A stretch of DNA of 53,804 nucleotides from Phaeoceros laevis (Eukaryota; Anthocerotophyta; Anthocerotopsida; Notothyladales), in NCBI GenBank assembly GCA_049999765.1, contig JBNGIQ010009204.1, positions 130,623 to 184,426 on the forward strand. Direction: 5' to 3'. Shown in pieces: positions 40,255-52,644 of this stretch. How positions within the stretch are numbered: position 1 is the first letter of the stretch; each line of letters opens with the position of its first letter. A model generated the notes under the pieces. The model made no database searches, was not told the origin of the DNA, and saw only the letters and a list, made by a program, of their open reading frames with translations. Made by a program: the position numbers and the translations under genes.

Positions 40255-42782
40255 CTAGGACAGTACTTCCACCAAGCTCCTCTGAGCCTCCTGCATGTGT
40301 TCAGCTACCTCCTGAGGGTGCTCATCCGTAGGACAGAGCGTGCCCACCTTGACATTGCATCGGACGAGCACCAATGGTGGAGATTTCGGCTTTGACTGCA
40401 CACATGAATTTTCGCCCTCCGATTCCGCTAACTCCAGCTGCACCGGCGTGGTAACCTTGGCCGAGGTTTCAAGGCCAGTCGTCAGTACATGCAATGCCTC
40501 CGCAGAGGTGTAGCCCATCTCTTGGAACGAGAATAATTGCACGGTCATCACCCTTTCCAGCACCTGTGCTGGTGAAAACGCCTTCAGCCCCTTCGCATGC
40601 ACTGCTGAGTTAGAGTCGTAACCACTGTCATTTCGCATCCTCATGCCCACATGCTCTAGGGTTACAGGCGAACTACTCTGAGCTGCCGATGGATTAGCAT
40701 CTTCCGCACCTGATGCGGCCGCAATCTCGTCGCTGGCCGTGGTCGTGGGCAAGGATGTAGCCCTTGCTTGGCGCAGCTCCTCCTCAATAGGATTGATGAT
40801 GAAATCGTCCTCTTGCTCGCTTGTCATTGGCTCAAAAGACTGCGGGATTGCAGCTCTTGTCCCCTGCGACCTGGTCAATGGCGCATTCTGCCTGCTGTCC
40901 TGCCCTTGCCGATTCTCCGGATTCTTGGCACTCCGCCGAGCAGCTGCCTGCGCCTCAACCTGCCAGGAGTGATCCGTCAAAGGTAACAAAGCCGTTAGCG
41001 TATGTTCTACCATAACGCGGTTAGGCATGCCTACCCCCCTCGTCTGAGGCCTTTCGTGAAAATTAAGGTGAGGCATGGCCGCCTCTTCCTCCTCAATGCT
41101 ACGCTGGTACCCGCGCCATTGCGCTGCTCGATCCTGCCCCGCGCCTTCGCCCACAGCCATCATGGCTCCATATGGCAATCCGTACCACTGAGGATGCGTT
41201 CCAGCATCCGTGATCGCTGCTGCTGCTAAAGGTCTGGTTGCCATATTGACCGTCAAGGTCTTAACCTGCTCTTTCAAAGTTTCCAGCTCCGCAGTCATAG
41301 CTGCTGCCTTCGCAACTTCCACTTGCCTGGCTTCCACTGCCTTGGCCTTCGTGGCCGTTCTCTGTGCGCTCCTAGCCACAGCCTTGTCCGTAGCTGCTGC
41401 AGCTGTAGTGGCTACTGCAGGTGCAACCTCCGCTGTCCCGGATTTGGTGGTCTGCCTCATGTTCCGTCGCTCCGGATGCTTTGCAAAGCACACTGCCTCC
41501 ACGTGCCCTTCCTTGTCGCAGAACGAGCAATGCAAGCTCGTTGGTGGACATGCACACATGGGTGCCGCGTGTTCACTACTCGCACAGTAGTTGCACCCGA
41601 ACACCGGGTTCTCACTGCCAACTGCAATGACTGCATGGGCTGTCTTTGCATTATGCTGATCCTTGGACAGCCCGGTTCCCTTCGCAGCAGTCTTGGAATC
41701 ACTGGAGCTGGCCTCCTTCCGCGCAGCGCCTGGATTGGCTTGCTCCTCATGAGCCTCAAAATGGGCATTTGCCATCTCGTATCGTTCTGCGGCCAAATAA
41801 ACGTCTTGCATGCTGTAAGTGTCACCGATGTCGTGAAACATCCGGTCCTTAATCTTGACATACAGGTCGTGGTTGGTCTTGAGTGCTCGCAGAAACTTTT
41901 GTGCTCGCAGAAACTTTTGTGCTGCCGCATCCGGTGCCATGCCGCCTGTGTCCTGGATCAGCCTTCCAATGCGCGTGTACAACATCCTCAACATTTCTCC
42001 CTTCTGCCAGGTTACGTTCTTCAACTCTTGGATCTTGGCAGTGTTTTTGGGGAATTCCCGCTGCAAGATGGTAAAGAAGGCCCCCACGGGGTCAGGATCA
42101 ACAGGAGTGGTCACGGTAGGTGAGATACCTTGAGTGGCCACCAACAGCTGATCTGGCGTGAGGTTGACTATTGTGGGTGTTGGACTGGTAGCTGCACTAG
42201 CCGTGTGAGCCGCTATGGCTGCCTGCAGTGCCGTCTGTGTTGCTTGGGCAATGGCCGCTGCGTATGCTGGATTAGGTACAACCAAGTCCCTAAGCAAGAC
42301 AGCCCTGTGCTCCTCATACAAGGTATGCGCTTCCTCCGTGACATACCTGGCAAGCATTTTAAAGGCGTACCATTGGGTGAAGTGCTGCTACAACTTGACT
42401 TCCCACTCATCGATCATTGAATAGAAGCAAGATCTGAATTCTCGTAGCAGTATTGTCCTTGGCCTGCCACTAAAACGGTCGATTTTGGTGGTGCTGATGT
42501 AGCCGCCCCCCTCCATGACGACAGCTGCCGATGGCAACCGGTTTGGCTGTGCTGGGAATTCTACTGACTGCAGACCTGTCGGGATGGCAGGTTTCGAAGT
42601 CTCCTTCTCCTCCTCGCTGGAGTACGAATCCAGCTCCGCAGTAGGTGACTCCTCTTCGCTGACTCCTCTCCTTCACTGGAAAATGAATCGGATCCTGACG
42701 TGGGAGGCTCCTCCTTGATTTCAACAGGTGTAAACTCCTGACGCGGCTTGGAAGATGGGTTCCCGGATGGGGACGTCCACAA
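40255..42782 (-). pseudogene. gag polyprotein, copy 2 (broken)
   Basis: Identical to copy 1, with zinc knuckles near 41,560-41,480, TAG at 42388-42390 and TAG at 40255-40257. The 5' leader is 42783-43078. Confidence 0.85.
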
Positions 42783-43078
42783 TTGCTGCCACTCTCAACC
42801 TAACAGGTTCCCTCCTGGCGGAAGCGCGTTGCCAGTAAGACAGGCCGGATCCCTACTTGTCATCTCCGTCTTTGCTCATCCCAGTTGTAACAACTCTGTT
42901 TCTGCCCCGTAGACCACATTCGGGAGGAGGCAGTAGTTAGTAGCATAGCTCCACATGGGCAAACAACGCACTAAGTGACGGCAAGGAAAGACGGTTTCCT
43001 TTCCTCCAAGACAATCCTATCACAACTCTCACACAATGACAGTTGCGGCTGTGTAGTTAGCAAAGGAGTCTTTAGCAA

Positions 43079-43588
43079 ATCAGATGCCTATTAGCACAAG
43101 TTTCTTGCAAACCTGAAGCAAGCAGGCAAAGGATCAAGAGTCTAGCACAATTATCAAGCGTAGTCAACGACAATGCATCAAGTGAAAGCTTGTACAAAAC
43201 CGAGATGGCGGCTGCGAGGATAAGGTCACAGTGCCCTACTTAGATGAGAATTTGCTAAAGACTAGTTTCTACCAAGCGGGAGCGTGATTTATCCTACTAC
43301 GCTCTTTCTATGTCTAGCTACTAATTGCCAGCGCCGGCAAGGCGGTCAGCACGTCGCTTCGGGAATTATATAATAGTTATCTGGCTAACGGTCCGCCCAT
43401 AACAGGACGAATGAACCGGCATGGGCATTACCTAAGCAACGTCATTTGAAACATAAGAAAAGCGTAAGCAATTGGAAGGTGCAACGCCATAAGAAACGAA
43501 CTGGAACACCAGGGCCCGCCTCCCATGAGGACTCTGCTTCCTGAAAGCATCCCTGCTGCTAGGCGATGTAGAGCAACTCATCCCCACA
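43079..43588 (-). repeat. Right LTR (5' LTR of element copy 2), core
   Basis: It differs from the middle LTR only in its right half: six substitutions (for example A at 43404) and an 11-bp insertion near 43,440. Its outer end reads TGTGGGGATGAG on the minus strand. The 141 bp that lie between LTR core and polypurine tract at the other two sites are absent here, so this end is either the true LTR start or a truncation. TATATAAT is at 43367-43374. Confidence 0.85.
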
Positions 43589-44353
43589 ACTTTTTCGCAA
43601 CACACGGTGTGCGAATCCATCCTACCTTCTTTGGTACCCAAAGAAGATAATGATCCATACAAACATTAATGAGAGCATACAACAAGAACTCCAGCTCCGA
43701 AGAAAGACAATGCACTCCATCGTGAATCGTGATGAACAGTTAATCCCGTGTGAACGATGTGTTAATCCCATGTGATCATAAACGTGTTTGCTTTGTGATA
43801 TCAGAAAGGCCGAACAACGGAGTTCGGCAGATCATTAAACACACGCGCGACCTGGCAAGTGGGGCCCACCCACCTCTGGCCATGCCCTTGGCATCTCTAG
43901 CCATCGCATGGCGACGATGGGCGTAACCCTTTCGCCCCACCTCTACAAGCCTCATCGGCTTGCTAGAGGCAAGCAGCAAGCCGATCAATACCCGAAGGCC
44001 ATTAATTAGCTAGACTACCGGTAGTCTAGGTCTTTCGATCACGATAGGTCAAGCAGGATAAAAACATTCCTCTCTTTGTCTCTCTCTTCGACCAACAACC
44101 TTGACGCGCGACCTTCCTTCCGGTCTAGGTGTCTAGGTTGTGAGCTGGACTTCTGTAAAGGCGTGAAGCCGCTGAAGCGTACTTCAGCCAGGGCTGCTTA
44201 GGGTTTACACGTAGGGACATTCAAAATTTGAATTGCAAGTGACATGGCGACTTGACCGTTGGATCCACCCTCTTTATCCCCTGTTTAAAGCCCTGCTTCC
44301 TGTGTGAGCACTCTTGCTTCAGCTGGTGCGCGCAGGTTGAGCGGTTGAGCGGG
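43589..44353 (+). promoter_or_regulatory. Upstream region of topoisomerase II
   Basis: Between the right LTR and the TOP2 start. No coding sequence is seen. It holds the TOP2 promoter and leader, now flanked by a dead retrotransposon array ending about 770 bp from the ATG. A perfect 20-bp palindrome sits at 44010-44029. Confidence 0.45.
44010..44029. repeat. Perfect 20-bp palindrome upstream of TOP2
   Basis: CTAGACTACCGGTAGTCTAG equals its own reverse complement with no spacer. It lies about 325 bp before the TOP2 ATG, so it could be a dimeric protein-binding site, though chance cannot be excluded. Confidence 0.9.
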
Positions 44354-47300
44354 ATGGACGCCTCTCTAGACCAGGAGAATGTCGGAGCCGCTGTGAAGAA
44401 GGTGCATTTGTGCTGGCGATTCTTTGACGGGATCTTCAATACCTTCAGGGATGCCAAACTGAGGTCCTGGTTGTTGCACGCAGGTTTCGAAGGCCAAAGC
44501 TGTTGCTGGCGACAAGCCTGCTCGTGCAACCAAGAAGGCTACAGTGAAGCCGCTACAGTCGAGCTCCGCCTTCAATGTCGAAGCAAGCGGGGTCCCGCCT
44601 GTCCGTGGGTCAAATGGGAAAACCATTGAGGAAATGTACCAGAAGAAATCGCAATTGGAGCACATTCTGCTCCGGCCTGACACATATGTCGGATCGGTGG
44701 AGAAGCACACGCAGATGCTCTGGGTCTATGAGGAGGGACGGATGGTGCAGCGTGCAGTGACGTACGTCCCTGGTCTGTACAAAATCTTTGACGAAATTCT
44801 CGTCAATGCTGCAGACAACAAGCAGAGGGACCCTAGCATGGATTCTGTGAAGGTCACAATTGACGTTGAGGAAAATGCTATCAGCGTCTTCAACAACGGG
44901 GACGGTGTTCCTGTGGAAATTCACCAGGAGGAAGGGGTGTATGTCCCGGAGATGATTTTTGGCCACCTCCTAACAAGTAGCAATTACGATGACAGCGAGA
45001 AGAAGACCACCGGAGGGCGGAATGGATATGGTGCTAAGCTTGCCAACATTTTCTCGGTGGAATTTACTATAGAGACTGCTGATGGGAGGCGCGGAAAGCG
45101 ATACAAGCAGGTACTCCGAACTCCTTGAGGAGTAGATTTCCAGTTTGCCTGGAAATCACATGTCCCCTAGGGCCAATTCTTGATCAGGTCTTGCTCTGAC
45201 ATAGCTTTTGCGGTTGCCAGGTTTTCAAAAGTAACATGACGGAAAAATCTGAGCCCGTCATTTCCACCTGTAAGGGCAGCGAGAATTGGACCAAAGTGAC
45301 CTTCAAACCTGATCTTCCTAAGTTCAATATGACACATTTGGAGGGAGATGTCGTGGCTCTGATGAGCAAGCGAGTTGTCGATATTGCTGGCTGTCTTGGT
45401 AAGACAGTGAAAGTGGAACTTAACGGTCAGCGCCTACCTATTAAGGCGTTTGGCGACTATGTCAATCTCTATCTGACTTCAGCTGGTGGAGAAGAGCCTC
45501 CTCCCAGGTAAGTTGGTGAACAAGATGGTGACTTCAGTGTTCATCTGCCAGAGGTGCAGTTCAGTGTAGCCTTCTGTGGACTTATGCTGTCGGAAGCTGT
45601 ACAGGATATACGAGCGGGTAAACGATCGTTGGGAAGTGTGTGTCAGTTTGAGTGATGGGCAGTTCCAGCAAGTGAGTACATTTGTACCTCTGTTATCCGT
45701 CTGATTTGTCTATGAAAATTTGAAGAACTGGAAAGTCTGGAGAGCTCGACCTAAACATATCTTCAAGAGTCTAACAGTCTGTTCGTCCTGCAGGTTAGCT
45801 TCGCCAACAGCATTGCGACGATCAAAGGAGGAAGTCATGTGCAATGTGTCTCCGACCAGATTGTCGCTCATGTAATGGCTGTGGTACAGAAGAAGAACAA
45901 GAATGCTGGGGTCAAGAACTTTCAGATTCGAAACCACCTGTGGGTTTTTGTCAATGCTCTGATTGACAATCCTGCATTTGACTCTCAGACCAAAGAAACC
46001 TTGACAACTCGTCAAGGCAGCTTTGGTTCAAAGTGTGAACTCTCACAGAAGTTCTTAAAAGATGGTGAGCCTGACTCGCGTGCTTGCCTCTCGATTGCAG
46101 CACAGTTATACACAAACGAGCCTGGTTGGGAACCACTGACATCTTTGTGTTGCGTCGTGGTTTGTCAGTCACAAAGTCCGGTGTTGTGGAGAATGTTCTT
46201 ACTTGGGCAGATTTCAAGCAGAGTAAAGAGCTGAAGAAAAACGATGGAACCAAACGCCAGCGTCTCTCCGGCATTGCAAAACTGGATGATGCGAATGATG
46301 CTGGGGGCAGAAACTCTGAGAGCTGCACTCTAATTCTCACCGAGGGAGACTCAGCTAAAGCTCTTGCAGTAAGTTCGGAAGCGGAAAGGGTGGTCAGGTG
46401 AAGTTGCTGTAAAGTGTTTAACATGCTTGTTTGATGGTGCAGATGGCAGGTATCAGTGTTGTGGGGCGAAACTCTTACGGTGTGTTTCCACTTAGAGGAA
46501 AGCTGCTCAATGTGCGGGAAGCAACGCACAAGCAGATTATGGACAATGCGGAGATAAACAACATCAAGCGCATACTTGGATTGCAACATGGGAAGGACTA
46601 CGATAGCACCAAGGCCTTGCGCTACGGGCACCTTATGATCATGACAGATCAGGTTGCTAACTACCGACGACTGTCATGCTCAAAGCAGGCAGCGGTGGCA
46701 ACATATGTTAGACCTAATTCAACCTTTGACCTGGTTGTTCAATGCAGGACCATGACGGATCCCACATCAAGGGCCTACTCATTAACTTCATCCACACGTT
46801 TTGGCCATCTCTCTTGAAAGTCCCTAGCTTTCTCGTGGAGTTCATCACACCAATAGTGAAGGTACTTTACATACAGGTGGCCTGCTGTTTCCTATCCTAC
46901 AGAGTGTGTGCTGATTATTGTGGGTCTGCCAAATTGTTTGGAGGATACAGGCTACCCACAAAAACAAAAGAGTGCTTTCCTTCTACACTTTGCCAGAATA
47001 TGAATCTTGGAAGGAATCCTTGAGGGGTGAAACCAGGGGGTGGACTATCAAGTATTATAAGGTCAGTTTGTGGCTGGCCCTGCAACGTCAGCGTGCATTT
47101 GTGAGCCTTGAAAGGGAGCAAGTCCTGATTACATCCTGTTGGAAATTCCAGGGTCTGGGAACAAGTACTGCTAAAGAGGGCAAGGAGTACTTCAGAGATC
47201 TGGACAGGCACAAGAAGGAGTTTGAGTGGAGGACGGACCAAGACAGTGATGCAATAGAAATGGCGTTTAGTAAGAAAAAAATTGAGGCCCGGAAGAGTTG

Positions 47301-50300
47301 GTTACGGCAATACGAGGTAATTCACCTATAATCTAGCAATGCTTGCTTTACACCAGAATCTGGATGCCCCCTGGTCGAACAAGTGGACCTGATTACATCC
47401 TTTGTCTTGTGTTAAAGCCGGGGACATTTTTGGATCCGACAGTGCGATCCATTAAGTACAGTGACTTCATCAACAAGGAGTTGATCCTGTTCTCGATGGC
47501 TGATTTGTCAAGATCCATTCCATCCATGGTTGATGGTTTGAAGCCAGGCCAACGGAAAATACTGTTCTGCTCGTTCAAGAGAAAATTTTTCAAACAAGCA
47601 AAGGTCAAGTTTTGCTCATAGAATAGCTTTCCCTTGAAAACGACACTCCCTTGCACAGTAACTCAATTGCCGGTGCCTGTACAGGTTGCCCAGTTTGTAG
47701 GGTATGTGGGCGAGCAGTCTGCCTATCACCATGGCGAGCAGAGTCTTTGCAGTACGATCGTAGGCATGGCTCAGAATTATGTTGGGAGTAACAACATCAA
47801 CCTCCTCGCTCCTCTTGGTCAGTTTGGGACTCGCAACCAGGCAAGTTCATGCCCCTAAAGTTAGCAACCAACTCTGACTGCATCTGTTTGTTCGTATGCC
47901 TGCTTGTATGGATGTGGAATTCTTGCAGGGTTTAACGCCTTCGGACATTTGAGATTCATAGTTTTACATTGGTCTTTGTGATTTCAGGGTGGCAAGGACG
48001 CTGCAAGTCCCCGATACATTTTCACCTGTCTGGCTCCTCTTACGCGCTATCTGTTTCCTGAAGCTGATGATATCTTGCTGAATTACTTGAAAGAGGATGG
48101 GCAGTCAATTGAACCATCCTGGTGAGTACATATCAGAGCGTTTCTGACTGGTTCCTTGCCTTCCTCGACAGCATCTGATCGGTGCCTACCCTTGCAACAG
48201 GTATGCCCCAATCATTCCTATGGTTCTTGTAAACGGTAGTGAGGGCATTGGGACAGGATGGAGCTCCTTCGTTCCGAACTATAATCCCAGGGATATTGTT
48301 TCGAACATCATGCGTTTGCTCCGAGATGAGCCAATGGAACCCATGGAACCTTGGTACAAAGGTTTCAAGGTGCGTATATGACACAGCAAAAAACCTCCCA
48401 ACATTTGTTACCAGTATCTGTTGGGTGTCAGGAAGTGTGATGCATGGTGCTTTTTATATTTGATCAGGGCACAGTGGAGCGTTCTGCTACCAAGGAGTCG
48501 GGGGTGTCTTACTTGGTCACTGGAGTCATCGAAGCTGTGAATGACACGACGCTGAAAATTTCAGAATTACCTGTCCGAAAGTGGACACAGGACTACAAAG
48601 AGTATTTAGAATCCTTGATGGTCGGTACAGAAAAGATCAAAGAGGCTTTCATACAGGTATGCGTTCGTATCCTTCACCAATTGATGACAAGGCTTAGACT
48701 GAGAACGAGAGCCTAAACTTGTTGCTGGCTGGTGCAGGATTACCGAGAGCATAACACCGACACCCTTGTCCACTTTGAGGTGATGTTGTCTGCGGAGAAC
48801 ATGGCACAGGCCATTCAGGAGGGTCTGACAAAGAAATTCAAGCTTACGACTACTATTAGCACAAGCAATATGCATCTTTTCAACGAGGAGGGGATCATCC
48901 AGAAGTATGAGTCCCCGGAGCACAGTATCCAATTACCACTGAATTTGTTTCTTGATGGTTAACCTCTTTAGGAAGGGTTACCCACTGGCAGATCGTTCAT
49001 CCCTAACCATTCACAGTTCTGGAGGCGTTCTTTAAAATTCGCTTGAAGTTGTACGTCGATCGTAAGGTGAGAGTTCTTCGGTTTATCAGCAAGGTTCCCA
49101 TAGCTGCCTGCGTAGAGTGGCGCATTGTGATAACACAGTATTTGCAATGCTCCTAGGCGGTTCTACTGAGGAATCTCCAGCAGGAGCTTCTCAAGCTGGC
49201 AAACAAAGTTCGGTTCATCACAGGAGTTGTAAATGGAGAAATAATTGTCAGCAACAGAAAGCGTGCTGATCTCTTGAAAGAGCTCAAACGGAAAGAGTTC
49301 ACTCCCTTCCCAAGAAAGGCGAAGACTTCTGAGCCTGCGGTGGCGGGTGCTGAGGCACATGATGCTGAAGCACATGATGCTGAAGGTGAAGCTGCTGCGG
49401 AAACAGAAGAGGTCTCGCGGGCTGGTGATTACGATTACTTACTGTCTATGGCTATCGGTACTCTTACTTGGGAGAAAGTTCAGGAGCTCATTCAGCAGCA
49501 GAAGAGCATGGAAGATGATGTCGAAGAGCTTCGGAAAAGCTCTCCCAAAGAGATTTGGGAGAAAGATTTAAATAAGTTCATCGAGCAGTTGGACGTAAGC
49601 AGATTTCTTCAATCGTTGAAGAACCTCCCTGTTTTGCTAATGCAGCTGTGCTCTGTGTTCCTAAAGATCCAACCGTGTTCATTTGCAGGCACAAGAATTG
49701 GAGGAAGCCAAGGAGGAGGAGTACGAGTCCAAGCATATGGCCAAGGAAGGTGCACCAGCGTTCAAACGGAAAGTCGTGAGGAAGGATGCGAAGAGCAAGA
49801 AAGTGGATTCGAAGTCCGAGACTGTTGCTGATGCAGCAGTGAAAAGTACGAAATTCCTTCACTGCTTAGCTTGGTGTGCATTCAGACGGAGATGGCAGCC
49901 TCTGACAGGGACCTTTGATTGTTGCAGAAGCGTCAACAGCGGGAACCAAAGCCAAAACTGTGGCCAAAGCTCCCGTTGCAAAGCGTGTGATTGAAAGTGA
50001 CAGTGAGGATGAAGTTCCCAGCCTGAGAGCCCGTCTTTCCGCGTACTCCAAACAGGCTCCCGCAGGTCAGCCCATCCCCAATACCTTTGCTTGATGTGAA
50101 TGGTTCCCCCAGTGAATTTCTGTATGACATTTGTGAACAGGGATAGGCCCAAGTACTGTGCGAGAAGCTGCGCAACCATCGCGTGCAGAGGTCACAAATC
50201 TGTCAGAGGACGTCGATAATGGGACCGATGCAGTCGACCATGTGGCACCTCCTATATCAGACGGGCTACAAGTCAGTGGAGCTGATTCTGAGGACGAATC

Positions 50301-50847
50301 TCCCGTGAAAGTGGTAGCCAAGAGGCAAGGTCCCGGAAGGAGCAAGAAACCAGCAGTGGGGCTATCGGATTCTGAAGATGACTTCGACCCAGCAGAGGAC
50401 GTGGCCAACAAAGGGAGGAAGAAGGTGGCTGTCAAGGAAGTACCCATCTCCAAGCCCAGAGAAGCTGCTGCTGCTGCAAAAGCCAAGCCTCCTGCTGTAG
50501 CGGGAGGCAGCAAAAAACGAGGGAAGAAGGCTATTGTCACCGACTTGACTTCGGATGACGAAGCTGTAAATGTGGAAGAGGTGCCACCGAAGGCCCCTCA
50601 GTTGAAGATGAGGAAAATACGGGTCTCTCCTTTTAACAAGAAGAGTGCTTCGGTGACGAAGGACATGCCCAAGCCCGCAGCAAAGCTTGTGCTTGATCCG
50701 GAGCCACAGCTTCAGTCAGTTGCGGAGAGCCGGCCAAAGCGGACCACTCGAGCTCCCGTACAGGTGATTGATCTTGATGACTCTGATGACGAAGATGAGG
50801 TAGAGAGCAACAGTGAGGAGGAAGAGTTTGACTCGGAGGAGGACTGA
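44354..50847 (+). CDS. TOP2: DNA topoisomerase II
   Basis: TOP2 passes one DNA duplex through another with ATP in the nucleus, for replication and chromosome segregation. Twenty-one exons join in frame: 44354-44401, 44484-45110, 45221-45507, 45605-45671, 45794-46064, 46169-46368, 46443-46652, 46748-46861, 46951-47061, 47152-47316, 47418-47603, 47685-47840, 47988-48121, 48201-48369, 48468-48656, 48737-48924, 49017-49066, 49157-49594, 49689-49845, 49928-50065 and 50141-50847. The ATPase region shows [23 protein letters not shown] and [15 protein letters not shown]. Toprim shows [26 protein letters not shown] and [20 protein letters not shown]. The winged-helix domain has SPRYIF with the catalytic Tyr after Arg. 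The C-terminal tail is long, charged and rich in acidic Ser clusters, as in other eukaryotic TOP2 tails. The start is the first ATG of exon 1 and the stop is TGA. Intron 12 is GC-AG. Confidence 0.96.
47841..47987 (+). other. GC-AG intron in TOP2
   Basis: The exon ends FGTRNQ at ccag, followed by GCAAGT. The next exon begins [10 protein letters not shown] after atttcag. This join sits inside the highly conserved active-site block, so the unusual donor is well supported. Confidence 0.88.
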
Positions 50848-51779
50848 AGTTTTCCCTGCTGTAGTGTACAGTAGTCAATTTAGCGTCCTCTTGCTTTCAG
50901 AGGCTTGAAAGCTGGAAGGTAGACTATGTGAATAGAAACGTGTTCTCACCCCTGTGGAACATGGCGCCTTCAATTCGTCCGCTAGTTTCCCAGGAAACAG
51001 CTTCAATCAAACAATTATTTCCATCGGAGGAAGGTCGAATTCAATCCAGCTTTGGGTAAAAACCACCGGGCAACAGCAACAAATGGGAGGAAGAAACAAT
51101 ATTACGTCCCGAAAGGTCTACACCGAGCATGAAGCCCGGTGACCTTGGAGCCGGTGTGTCTAGATTGCACGTTCTATGGTGACGTTCTTCTGCAAGCATT
51201 CGCAGGACTCATTGCATGTATCTATTGGGAGTGTTTCACATAGAACTCACACGCCACCCATCCACAATAGGCATTCCGGGACTTTCCAGCGTCTTCTTCA
51301 ATCTATCTAGACAGAAGTTCAGGAACCTCCAACTTCGTACATTGCATCATTCATGTGGGACCTGATGGTTGAGGGGTTGCATAATAATTATTAACATGGC
51401 CAAGCATTTAATTGAGAAAAAAGAGGGCGTCAAAGGGAAATGAAAATCACAACAAACAAAGCTTTAGAAGCAACTAGACTAGACTTATCAGCAGGGGCAG
51501 TGCCGGGAAATCAAGAGTGCTTGCAAGCAAGAGGACCGGGACCACTCTTTGTCCCTGCATCATCCTTCATCATAATAATTCTTAGCATGCCTGACCGTCA
51601 ATTAGTTCATGGAACAAAAGAGGACGCGATATTAAGTAAAAGGGATGCGAAAAGCAAAATACCCCGGTCCCCCTTACTTCTCCCCTGCCCACTCTCACTT
51701 TCACCCCCGTTTTTTCACTCCCTCCTTTTTTGAGTCTTTTGTTTTGAGGGACGGAGCGGCGACCCCGACTAGTATAATT
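50848..51779. other. Downstream of TOP2, no gene seen
   Basis: It starts with the TOP2 3' UTR. The remainder is AT-richer DNA with no supported feature. Confidence 0.4.
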
Positions 51780-52366
51780 GTGATTTATCGCGCTGACGTG
51801 GACAAGGTGTGGACGGGGCATGTACCCACCCGTGGTGCGATCATACCTGGGCAAGGATGTGTTCACCAGGGTGGGCACACCAAATGCCTTCACGTGGTTT
51901 CCATAATCTCTGCACATGCTAAGCAAGGGAGACCTAATCAGGCCATACACCTGTATCATCAGAGGCGTAAGTCAGGAGGTAAGGGGAAGTGTTCTTGGCC
52001 GCACTTCAAGCTTGTGCATTTGCTGCCATCTTGGAATCTGGCAGAAGAGTGCACTGTGATGAGTTGCACAGAGGCATTCCTCTTTTAAAACTTGTTTGTT
52101 GGCACCTCCCTGGTGGGCCGGCGCCGCAAGTATATGCAAATTGTGGGGAACAAGATGCCCGGTGGGTTTTGACAGATGGGCAACAAAAAGGGGAGACCTG
52201 ATCGGGCCATACAACTGTGCCATCGGATGCGTAAGTCAGGAGGGAAGGGGAAGTGTTCTTGGCCGCCCTTCAAGCTTGTAACATTTGCTGCCGACTTTGA
52301 ATCTGGCAGAAGAGTGCACTGTGGTGAGTTGCACAGTGTGAAGAGACCATATGCATGGATGTAATT
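51780..52366 (+). pseudogene. Decayed PPR gene fragment with two related blocks
   Basis: Fragments in shifting frames match PLS-class PPR repeats. Block 1 reads ISAHAKQGRPNQAIHLYHQ, then in another frame VFLAALQACAFAAILESGRR and VHCDELHRG. Block 2 (from about 52,176) reads KKGRPDRAIQLCHRMRKSG and ESGRRVHCGELHS. The two blocks share DNA such as GTGTTCTTGGCCGC. Several frameshifts and stops prevent a protein. It is not part of the PPR gene at 21.3-24.1 kb and is on the opposite strand. Confidence 0.75.
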
Positions 52367-52644
52367 TCTCCAGGTTTATGAAATCCTCCCTCTAGACAGG
52401 CTCCCCAAGTCTTGACAAAGCCGCATGACAGTGGACATACTTGGAGCTTTTGTATAATTGTAACGTAGCCCGCTGTCAAGTACAAGACGGGCGATGTGGG
52501 CGATGTGGGTGATGTCTCGTCTAAGCTATTAAGAATGGTGTCAGTCCTGTAGAAAAGCTCTTAAAGTATTGCAAGGGGCGATTGCGCAGGGTGTAACACT
52601 TGTAAGCCTGCTGCAGGTAGGCAGGAAGCCAGAAATTCGAAGGC

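Larger units (their letters stand above)
34501..43588 (-). mobile_element. Ty3/Gypsy-type retrotransposon with DNMT and PHD domains, copy 2 (dead)
   Basis: It repeats copy 1 at an offset of exactly 8,578 bp. The translated open frames of the two copies are identical, including all premature stops and frameshifts, so the duplication is younger than the decay. It is bounded by the right LTR (5' LTR) and the shared middle LTR (3' LTR). Confidence 0.93.

Noticed and set aside
25923-43588. Tandem copies as a simple assembly artefact
   Set aside because: Possible in principle, but the middle LTR is a mosaic of both outer LTRs with one switch point, which is what real LTR recombination gives. Long reads would settle it.
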